Positions 1 through 6,524 of a stretch of 6,524 nucleotides of DNA are shown in pieces. Every line of letters begins with the position of its first letter. Position 1 is the first letter of the stretch. This DNA comes from Treponema sp. (GTDB lineage: Bacteria > Spirochaetota > Spirochaetia > Treponematales > Breznakiellaceae). The notes under the pieces were generated by a model. That model worked only from the letters and a program-made list of their open reading frames with translations, was not told the DNA's origin and made no database searches. The stretch covers positions 1 through 6,524 of the forward strand of contig JAIROE010000064.1 of the NCBI GenBank assembly GCA_031257715.1, in the 5' to 3' direction. A program made the position numbers and the translations under genes.

Positions 1-1
1 G

Positions 2-904
2 GCGGCGATCATCAAAAATCTGGAAAAATTCGGGGCCATGGATTATACCTTCGTGGTGCTTGCGACGGCCTCCGATTCGGCGGCCCTGCAATACCTCGCT
101 CCGTATTCGGCGGTGGCCATGGCGGAACACTTCATGCACAAGGGAAAGGACGTGCTTGTTGTGTACGACGATCTTTCCAAACACGCCGTGGCCTACAGGA
201 CCATCAGCCTGCTCCTCCGCCGCCCCCCCGGGCGGGAGGCTTTTCCCGGCGATGTGTTCTACCTCCATTCGAGGCTGCTTGAGCGGGCGGCGAAGTTTTC
301 CCCGGAAAAAAGGGGAGGCTCCATCACGGCCCTTCCCATTGTAGAAACGCAGGCGGGCGACATTTCTTCCTACATTCCGACCAATGTCATCTCAATTACC
401 GACGGACAGATCTTTCTTGATTCTGAACTCTTCAATTCGGGGTTCAGGCCCGCCGTTGACGTGGGGCTTTCGGTAAGCCGCGTCGGCGGCTCCGCGCAGT
501 CGAAGGCGATACGGAAAGTGTCGGGCCGCCTCAGGCTGGACCTTGCCCAATACCGGGAAATGGCGGCCTTTGCCCAATTCGGAAGTGATCTGGACAAGGG
601 TACGCAGGACAAGCTTGCCCACGGCGAGCGGCTCATGGAAGTTTTAAAACAGCCCCAGTTTTCCCCCTGGTCCATGGCGGAAGAAGCGGTGATTCTTTTT
701 GTTTCGGTGAACGGCTACCTCATGGATGTTCCGGTGAACGAAATAAGTTCCTGCGTGGCCGGCTTCCTTGAGTACCTCAAGGCGCACAACGCCGATTTGC
801 TTGCGGCGCTGGCAAAGACCGGAACGTTTGCCCCGGAAAACGAGGAGGCGCTGGTTACGGCCGTGGATAGTTACAAACAGCTTAAGGGAGTACCAAAAAA
901 CTGA
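2..904 (+). CDS. atpA: F1 ATP synthase subunit alpha, C-terminal part (5' truncated by window edge)
   Basis: This is the non-catalytic nucleotide-binding subunit of the F1 head, which alternates with beta in the alpha3beta3 ring at the inner face of the cytoplasmic membrane. The frame is open from base 2, so the ATG at 38 is an internal Met (residue 13 of the visible part) and not the start. About 300 residues are visible of a family norm near 500; the beta-barrel domain and Walker A loop lie upstream. Visible family blocks are the Walker B strand with [12 protein letters not shown], then [49 protein letters not shown] and the signature [17 protein letters not shown]. The Arg in SVSRVGG (residue 160 of the visible part) is the arginine finger that reaches into the beta catalytic site. 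The C-terminal helical domain begins around [18 protein letters not shown]. The stop TGA is followed with no gap by the ATG of atpG, which implies coupled translation. Identification is essentially certain. Confidence 0.98.
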   Translation, partial: AAIIKNLEKFGAMDYTFVVLATASDSAALQYLAPYSAVAMAEHFMHKGKDVLVVYDDLSKHAVAYRTISLLLRRPPGREAFPGDVFYLHSRLLERAAKFSPEKRGGSITALPIVETQAGDISSYIPTNVISITDGQIFLDSELFNSGFRPAVDVGLSVSRVGGSAQSKAIRKVSGRLRLDLAQYREMAAFAQFGSDLDKGTQDKLAHGERLMEVLKQPQFSPWSMAEEAVILFVSVNGYLMDVPVNEISSCVAGFLEYLKAHNADLLAALAKTGTFAPENEEALVTAVDSYKQLKGVPKN

Positions 905-1792
905 ATGGCGAATTTACGGGATGTCCGGCTGCGGATGCGGGCCATACGGCAGACGCTTCAGGTTACAAAGGCGATGAATTTAATCTCCACCGCAAAACTG
1001 CGCAAGGGCCGCCGTTTTCTTGAAGACACAAAACCTTTCTTTACCCGTATTCAAAAATCAATGTACGATATTTTGTCCGGGGCGGGAAAGGTGGACTCCG
1101 ATTTTTTCAACCGTGCGGGCCGCGCCAATTCATACCACTCCGCCGTTATCGTGGTTACAAGTGACAAGGGACTTGCCGGAGGCTACAACGCGAACGTCTT
1201 CCGGCAGGTAAGCGAGCTCTGTGAAAGGGTAAAGAATCCCCTCCTCATCCTCATCGGCTCCATAGGCTACCGGTACTTTATCCATTCGCCCTATCTTATT
1301 CTTGAAAATTTTTCGTTTCGTTCCCGCATGCCGGAAATGAAGAACGCGAAGGAAATATCGGAGTATGTCATCTCGCAGTACCTGTGGGGCATGTTCGATG
1401 AAGTACACATCGTGTACACGCACATGTACAGCACGATCAGGCTGCTTCCCGCTGAACGCCAGATTCTTCCCCTTGACGCGCGGAAGATGCAGGAGGAATT
1501 TGAAAAGACCGGCGAACAGAAGCGGGAGGAGCTTCACTTTGAATTTCTTCCCTCAAAGAAGGATGTGTTTGACGCGCTCGTCCCCCTTTACATAAGGGGG
1601 ATCATTTACGGTTCCCTCGTAGAGTCGTATGTGAGCGAACAGAGCGCGCGGATGTCAGCCATGGACGAGGCCAGCAAGAGCGCTGAAGAAATGCTTGACG
1701 GCCTTCAGCTTAACTACAACCGGACCCGCCAAGCGGGCATTACCCAGGAGATGTCGGAGATCGTCGGAGGATCGGCGGCTCTTTCGGAATAA
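905..1792 (+). CDS. atpG: F1 ATP synthase subunit gamma
   Basis: Gamma is the rotor shaft: its N- and C-terminal helices form a coiled coil inside the alpha3beta3 ring and its globular part contacts epsilon and the c-ring. The protein has 295 residues, close to the family norm of about 285-295. The N-terminal helix reads MANLRDVRLRMRAIRQTLQV and continues to TKAMNLISTAKLRKG (to about residue 35). The central Rossmann-like domain starts with the conserved block VVTSDKGLAGGYNANV (83-98). The C-terminal helix holds SEQSARMSAMDEASKSAEEM (244-263) and LQLNYNRTRQAGITQEMSEI (267-286). In the terminal signature ITxExxE the usual G-A pair is G-S (289-290), a mild variant. The ATG at 905 abuts the atpA stop; a candidate ribosome site AAGGGAG (884-890) lies inside atpA with a rather long 14-base gap, so re-initiation after the atpA stop probably contributes. 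Confidence 0.97.
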   Translation: MANLRDVRLRMRAIRQTLQVTKAMNLISTAKLRKGRRFLEDTKPFFTRIQKSMYDILSGAGKVDSDFFNRAGRANSYHSAVIVVTSDKGLAGGYNANVFRQVSELCERVKNPLLILIGSIGYRYFIHSPYLILENFSFRSRMPEMKNAKEISEYVISQYLWGMFDEVHIVYTHMYSTIRLLPAERQILPLDARKMQEEFEKTGEQKREELHFEFLPSKKDVFDALVPLYIRGIIYGSLVESYVSEQSARMSAMDEASKSAEEMLDGLQLNYNRTRQAGITQEMSEIVGGSAALSE

Positions 1793-3183
<1,391 letters not shown>

Positions 3184-3184
<1 letters not shown>

Positions 3185-3597
3185 TGGCATCTCTCTTCCC
3201 CTTCGAGGTGCATACCCCTTACCGGCTTTTTTTTTCGGGCAGGATAGAAGCGCTCATCCTCACCCTCACCGACGGCGAAATTTGCGTGTACGCGAACCAC
3301 TCGTTTTTCACCGCCCCCGTGCGGACGGGGATACTGACAATCAGGGACGGGGAAGGAAAGCCGCGTTCGGCCTTTGTCTCCGAAGGGATACTTGAAGTGA
3401 AGAGCCACAAAACCGTCCTCATGGCAGACGCCGCCGAGTGGCCCGAAGAAATTGACGGCAAACGGGCCCTCGACGCCAAAAAGCGGGCCCTCCAGGCGCT
3501 CGAAACGGCGGTGCTGAAATTCGAGACGGATAACGCGCGGGCTTCCCTTTTACGGGCGGAGATGAGATTAAAGGCCTATGTACCTCACCAGATTTAA
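3184..3597 (+). CDS. atpC: F1 ATP synthase subunit epsilon
   Basis: Epsilon binds the foot of gamma and the c-ring, completes the rotor, and in many bacteria restrains ATP hydrolysis through its C-terminal helices. The 137-residue length is typical of the full two-domain form. The N-terminal beta-sandwich covers about 1-86 (PFEVHTPYRLFFSG, the DGEICVYANH turn, VSEGILEV). A C-terminal helix hairpin follows, from about 88 to 132, ending ASLLRAEMRLKAY. The sequence IDGKRA (90-95) matches the I(L)DxxRA motif known to bind ATP in Bacillus epsilon. I chose the ATG at 3184, overlapping the atpD stop as TAATG, over an in-frame ATG at 3109 that would overlap atpD by 75 bases and add a non-family extension. 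A run of nine T lies at 3227-3235 within codons 15-18. The last 20 bases overlap the next gene. Sequence conservation of epsilon is low in general, but position and motifs make the call firm. Confidence 0.95.
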
Positions 3598-4855
3598 TAC
3601 TATTAACCGTATCGGTTTTGTGTCTACCCGTTTCAAGGGGAACGACGGAGTGTCCCTTGAAACCGCCAAATGGCGGCAGGTACTGGAAAAAATGGGGTAC
3701 GAGTGCTTTTTTTTCTCCGGCCTTTCAGACTGGGACAGCGAAAAATCCATGGTTGTGGAAGAGGCTTTTTTCGGCCATCCGGTCATCACGCGCATACAGG
3801 ATCGCTGTTTCGGCGTTACGGTGCGGGACGAAAAACTCACGGGCGAAATACAGGCGGTGCGCCTTATCCTTAAAAAGGCGATCTACGATTTTGTCGAATC
3901 CTTCGGCATCGATCTTCTTGTCGCCGAAAATGCCCTGACCATCCCCATGAATATTCCCCTGGGGCTTGCCCTTACCGAGTACATTGCCGAAACGGGAATT
4001 CCCGTCATCGCACATCACCACGACTTTTCATGGGAGCGCCAGCGTTTTTCCGTAAGCTGCGTGGAGGACTATCTTTCCATGAGTTTCCCGCCGCGGCTGC
4101 ACCCCATAAGCCATGTTGTGATCAATTCGGACGCCCGCCAGCGCCTCTCGTACCGCTGCGGCCTTTCTTCCATCATCATTCCCAATGTGCTGGACTTCGA
4201 CAGTGAACCTCCCGCCATGGATGATTACGCCCGTACCATGCGGCAGGATCTGGGCGTCGGTGAAGGCGATGCGCTGCTCCTGCAGCCCACCCGCATCATC
4301 GCCCGCAAGGGAATAGAGCATGCCATAGAGCTGACCGGCCGCCTCAAGGACAGGCGCGCAAAACTCCTCATAAGCCATCAGGAACGGGACGAAGGTTCGG
4401 ACTACTACCTGCGCGCCATGGATTACGCCGATCTCCTCGGCGTGGAAGTGCTGGTGCGGCCCGACATCATAGGAGGAGGGCGGGGAACATCGGAGGACGG
4501 CGGGAAAAAATACAGCCTTTCGGACTGCTACCTCAACGCCGATTTTGTCACCTATCCCTCAAGCTACGAAGGATTCGGCAATGCGTTTCTTGAGGCGTTG
4601 TGGTTCAGAAAACCCATATTGGTCAACCGCTATTCGATCTTTCAGCGGGACATTGAGCCCCTGGACTTTGACGTGGTAATCATGGAAAACAACATCACTT
4701 CCGACACGGTGGAAACGGTCCGGGCGATTCTGGAATACCCCGAGGCCGGAAATATCATGGCCGAGCGGAACTTTGAGCTGGGGCGGAAATTCTTCTCTTA
4801 CCCGCTCCTCGAACAGCGGCTCAAACAGGCGCTGATGAATTTCGGTCAATTATAG
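3578..4855 (+). CDS. GT-B fold glycosyltransferase, family GT4-like; possibly related to mannosylglucosylglycerate-type synthases
   Basis: This 425-residue protein transfers a sugar from a nucleotide-sugar donor; it has no signal peptide or membrane segment and should be cytosolic. The N-terminal Rossmann half starts at IGFVSTRFKGNDGVSLETAK (12-31), where FxGNDGVS suits the glycine-rich loop of GT-B acceptor domains, and includes IPVIAHHHDFSWER (141-153). The C-terminal donor half opens with LLQPTRIIARKGIEHAIEL (234-252); R239 and K244 are placed like the donor phosphate-binding pair of GT4 enzymes. The EX7E motif is E331-E339 in YEGFGNAFLEA, followed by RKPILVNRYSIFQRDIEP. A glycine-rich loop IIGGGRGTSEDGGKK (297-311) precedes it. 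From memory, this set of motifs recalls glycosyltransferases annotated as mannosylglucosylglycerate (MggA/MggS) type in Thermotogae and spirochaetes, but I could not check this, so donor and acceptor stay open. Its ATG lies 20 bases inside atpC, so it is likely translated with the ATP synthase genes. A run of eight T lies at 3707-3714. Confidence 0.88.
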   Translation: MYLTRFNTINRIGFVSTRFKGNDGVSLETAKWRQVLEKMGYECFFFSGLSDWDSEKSMVVEEAFFGHPVITRIQDRCFGVTVRDEKLTGEIQAVRLILKKAIYDFVESFGIDLLVAENALTIPMNIPLGLALTEYIAETGIPVIAHHHDFSWERQRFSVSCVEDYLSMSFPPRLHPISHVVINSDARQRLSYRCGLSSIIIPNVLDFDSEPPAMDDYARTMRQDLGVGEGDALLLQPTRIIARKGIEHAIELTGRLKDRRAKLLISHQERDEGSDYYLRAMDYADLLGVEVLVRPDIIGGGRGTSEDGGKKYSLSDCYLNADFVTYPSSYEGFGNAFLEALWFRKPILVNRYSIFQRDIEPLDFDVVIMENNITSDTVETVRAILEYPEAGNIMAERNFELGRKFFSYPLLEQRLKQALMNFGQL

Positions 4856-4875
4856 CTTTCCTTTTTCCCCTCTTT
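4856..4875 (+). other. Pyrimidine-only tract after the glycosyltransferase stop
   Basis: Twenty bases directly after the TAG stop are all C or T. No G+C-rich hairpin precedes the tract, so it does not qualify as an intrinsic terminator. It marks the start of the only non-coding gap in the window (4856-4985). Transcription may therefore continue into the gap, or end by a factor-dependent route; the sequence does not decide this. Confidence 0.3.
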
Positions 4876-4894
4876 ACCGGCAGGGTTCCAGGCG

Positions 4895-4933
4895 GTTATC
4901 ATTGAACTTGTTCGATAACTGAGGTTATCGAAC
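4895..4933. repeat. Three half-sites GTTATC(att)GAAC / GTTCGATAAC / GTTATCGAAC forming a perfect 10-bp inverted repeat and a competing hairpin
   Basis: The arm GTTCGATAAC (4910-4919) and the arm GTTATCGAAC (4924-4933) are exact reverse complements around the 4-base loop TGAG; a U-G and a U-A pair can extend the stem by two. Just upstream, 4895-4907 carries the same half-site split by three bases, GTTATC-att-GAAC. This can pair with the middle arm to give a second hairpin with a 3-base bulge and loop CTTG. The two hairpins are mutually exclusive because they share the middle arm. The stem is not followed by a T-run on either strand, so it is unlikely to be an intrinsic terminator. It lies 52 bases or more upstream of the next start codon. 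It may be an operator, an attenuator-like RNA, or a copy of a dispersed palindromic repeat. The structure is directly seen; the role is inference. Confidence 0.85.
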
Positions 4934-4938
4934 GACTC

Positions 4939-4956
4939 TATTATACCGGATAAAAT
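4939..4956 (+). promoter_or_regulatory. Candidate -10 elements for the sensor gene (weak)
   Basis: The A+T-rich stretch holds TATTAT (4939-4944) and TAAAAT (4951-4956), each close to the sigma-70 -10 consensus. TAAAAT would place transcript starts near 4963, about 23 bases before the TTG start. Neither has a good -35 box at 16-18 bases: the matching positions read TCGAAC or TAACTG. For TAAAAT, the right arm of the palindrome covers the -35 region, as would fit an activator or repressor site, but this is only positional reasoning. Confidence 0.3.
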
Positions 4957-4962
4957 GTCCGG
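4946..4962. repeat. Short inverted repeat CCGGA-N7-TCCGG
   Basis: Five-base arms CCGGA (4946-4950) and TCCGG (4958-4962) flank the loop TAAAATG, which contains one of the candidate -10 elements. The arms are short enough to arise by chance, but the placement between the large palindrome and the ribosome site makes it worth recording. Confidence 0.35.
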
Positions 4963-4971
4963 ACGACGGAT

Positions 4972-4976
4972 GGGAG
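4972..4976 (+). promoter_or_regulatory. Ribosome binding site that supports a TTG start
   Basis: GGGAG lies 9 bases before the TTG at 4986. The frame is closed by TGA at 4920-4922 and has no ATG or GTG between that stop and 4986. The TTG therefore is the only start that gives a complete signal peptide; the next ATG in frame (5037) would cut the hydrophobic segment short and has no clear ribosome site. Confidence 0.6.
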
Positions 4977-4985
4977 ACAGCAGGT

Positions 4986-6524
4986 TTGCGGATACGAAAT
5001 ATCGACAGAACCGCGGCTCTGGCGCTCGTGGCGGGGATGCTTGTATTGGCCTGGGGATGTAAAAACGGAGATTCGCCGGACCCCCGCCTGACGGCATATC
5101 CGGTCTATTCTTCCTACCGGGACATACCGGGCGTATCAGGCGGCGAGATTGAAGCCATAGAAGCGTTTCGGGAACAGGGGCGTTCCTTTGTTTACGGAAT
5201 GAACGAATCTACCGAATCCTTTTACGATGAATACGGCGTCATCCATGGCTACAGCGCTCTCTTCTGCGGCTGGCTTTCGCATCTATTCGGCATCCCATTC
5301 ACGCCCGGGGTATACGAATGGGGTGATTTGATCGCCGGGCTTGAATCCGGAAGGATCGATTTTACCGGCGAGCTTACCGCAAACGATGAACGCCGGAAGC
5401 TTTATTTCATGACCGACGCCATTGCCGAACGTTCAATCAAATTCATGCGCCTCATGGACAGCGAGCCCCTTTCAAAAACGGCGGAAAAGCGCCCCCTGCG
5501 TTACGCTTTTCTGGAAGGCACAACAACGCATGGTCTGGTTTCCTCTTCCATGACGGATCCGTTTGAAACCTTCCTGATTGACAACTATGAAACGGCCTAT
5601 GCCATGCTCAAGGACAAAACCATAGACGCTTTCTTTGAAGAAGGCGTCGCCGAAGCCGCTTTCGACGCCTACGGCGATGTAAGGGCGGAAGATTTTTTCC
5701 CGCTGATCTACGGAGAGGTTTCCTTTTCAACCCAAAATCCGGCCCTCGAGCCCTTTATCTCCGTCGTACAGAAAGCGCTGCACTCAGGCGCCGCCCGTCA
5801 TCTGATATCGCTGTACAATCAGGGGCACCAGGAATACATGCGGCACAAGCTTTTTACGCGGCTGACGGAAGAAGAGAAGGCGTATATACGGGAACACGCG
5901 GAGAAGGGAGTACCAATCGCCGTTGAATACGACAATTATCCTGTCTGCTTTTACAACACCCAGGAAAACGAATGGCAGGGAATCGCCGTCGACGTACTGG
6001 AGAAAATAGAAACCCTCACGGGGCTTACCTTCACGCCGGCCAACGGCAGGCATACCGAATGGCCTGTACTCATGAAGATGCTTGAAGACGGGGAAGTCTC
6101 CATGCTGTCGGAGCTTATCCGTTCGAATGACCGTGAACACCGTTTTATCTGGACCGATGAATCGTACCAGACCGATTATTACGCGCTGCTTTCCAGTGCG
6201 GATTTTCCCGACATAAGCGTCAATGAAATACTCTACGCCAGAGTGGGGCTTATCAGGGACACCGCCTATGCCGAATTGTTCCTGTCATGGTTTCCCAATC
6301 ACATAAAGACGACGGAGTACGCCAGTACGGAGGACGCCTTTGCCGCGCTTGAACGCGGAGATGTCGATCTGGTAATGGCAACGCGGAACCTCCTTCTTGG
6401 CCTCACAAATTACAGGGAGCTTGCGGGCTACAAGGCGAACATTATTTTCAACCGCGCCTTTAAATCTTCCTTCGGCTTTAACCGGAACGAAACCGCCCTC
6501 CGTTCCATTGTTGACAAATCGCTG
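4986..6524 (+). CDS. Exported sensor protein with two tandem periplasmic-binding (Venus flytrap) domains, 3' truncated by window edge
   Basis: The frame is open for 513 codons to the window end with no stop. The N-terminus MRIRNIDRTAALALVAGMLV then LAWGC looks like a signal peptide with Arg-rich head and a lipobox-like end at C25; Trp at -2 is unusual, so lipid attachment is uncertain and the segment could be a plain signal or anchor. Flytrap 1 spans about 45-290 (SFVYGMN, LFGIPFTPGVYEWGDLIAGL, GRIDFTGELTANDERRKLYF, QNPALEPFISVVQKAL), like SBP_bac_3 amino-acid-binding folds. The linker LTEEEKAYIREH (293-304) resembles the one that precedes flytrap domains in BvgS/EvgS-type kinases. Flytrap 2 runs from about 309 to the edge (VPIAVEYDNYPVCFYN, WQGIAVDVLEKIETLTGLTF, ALERGDVDLVMATRN). 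Such tandem sensors usually continue into PAS, histidine kinase or GGDEF domains; these would lie beyond the window and are not seen. The ligand is unknown. A stand-alone binding protein is less likely given two domains. Start is TTG. Confidence 0.85.
   Translation, partial: MRIRNIDRTAALALVAGMLVLAWGCKNGDSPDPRLTAYPVYSSYRDIPGVSGGEIEAIEAFREQGRSFVYGMNESTESFYDEYGVIHGYSALFCGWLSHLFGIPFTPGVYEWGDLIAGLESGRIDFTGELTANDERRKLYFMTDAIAERSIKFMRLMDSEPLSKTAEKRPLRYAFLEGTTTHGLVSSSMTDPFETFLIDNYETAYAMLKDKTIDAFFEEGVAEAAFDAYGDVRAEDFFPLIYGEVSFSTQNPALEPFISVVQKALHSGAARHLISLYNQGHQEYMRHKLFTRLTEEEKAYIREHAEKGVPIAVEYDNYPVCFYNTQENEWQGIAVDVLEKIETLTGLTFTPANGRHTEWPVLMKMLEDGEVSMLSELIRSNDREHRFIWTDESYQTDYYALLSSADFPDISVNEILYARVGLIRDTAYAELFLSWFPNHIKTTEYASTEDAFAALERGDVDLVMATRNLLLGLTNYRELAGYKANIIFNRAFKSSFGFNRNETALRSIVDKSL

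Noticed and set aside
38..40. ATG taken as the start of the alpha subunit
   Set aside because: The frame stays open to base 2 and the preceding residues ([10 protein letters not shown]) continue the alpha family alignment, so the gene is truncated by the window, not shortened.
884..896. A 13-base direct repeat (AAGGGAGTACCAA) shared with 5904-5916
   Set aside because: Both copies are in coding sequence of unrelated genes; one such match is plausible by chance in a window of this size.
4908..4935. The palindrome read as an intrinsic terminator
   Set aside because: The stem is only moderately G+C-rich and is followed by GACTCTATTA on the + strand and by no T-run on the - strand.
4846..5097. 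An 83-codon minus-strand frame across the intergenic gap
   Set aside because: It overlaps the signal-peptide region of the sensor gene and the palindrome, has a Pro/Arg/Ser-rich unstructured product and no evident ribosome site.

Overview
The window carries the distal end of a bacterial F-type ATP synthase operon, then a coupled glycosyltransferase gene, a short intergenic region with a striking inverted repeat, and the first part of a large ligand-sensing protein. All genes are on the + strand.

Layout: (1) 2-904, the C-terminal 300 residues of the F1 alpha subunit (atpA, N-terminus outside the window); (2) 905-1792, gamma (atpG); (3) 1802-3184, beta (atpD); (4) 3184-3597, epsilon (atpC); (5) 3578-4855, a GT-B fold, GT4-type glycosyltransferase whose start lies inside atpC; (6) 4856-4985, a 130-base non-coding gap with three copies of one 10-base half-site that form competing hairpins; (7) 4986-6524, a gene open at the window edge that encodes an exported protein with two tandem periplasmic-binding-protein (Venus flytrap) domains. 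The alpha-gamma-beta-epsilon order is the usual bacterial order. Junctions are very tight (TGA directly followed by ATG, TAATG overlap, 20-base overlap), so genes 1-5 look like one translationally coupled unit, while gene 7 probably has its own control region.

Organism: the DNA is fairly G+C-rich, with G/C-rich third codon positions. The glycosyltransferase (GNDGVSLETAKW near its N-terminus, YEGFGNAFLEA near its C-terminus) and the double-flytrap sensor resemble, from memory, proteins of spirochaetes, especially termite-gut-type Treponema relatives. This placement is an inference without any database search. It would be of some interest, because the well-known host-associated Treponema (T. 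pallidum, T. denticola) rely on V/A-type ATPases.

How the parts work together: the F1 subunits form the catalytic head and central stalk that couple ion flow to ATP synthesis or hydrolysis. The glycosyltransferase may make a glycosylglycerate-type compatible solute or another glycoside, but its substrate cannot be read from sequence alone. The sensor is probably the input part of a signalling protein (histidine kinase or diguanylate cyclase) whose output domains lie beyond the window. No mobile element, CRISPR array, tRNA or rRNA was seen. Nothing here is clearly an undescribed system; the intergenic repeat cluster and the glycosyltransferase fused by overlap to the ATP synthase operon are the best leads.
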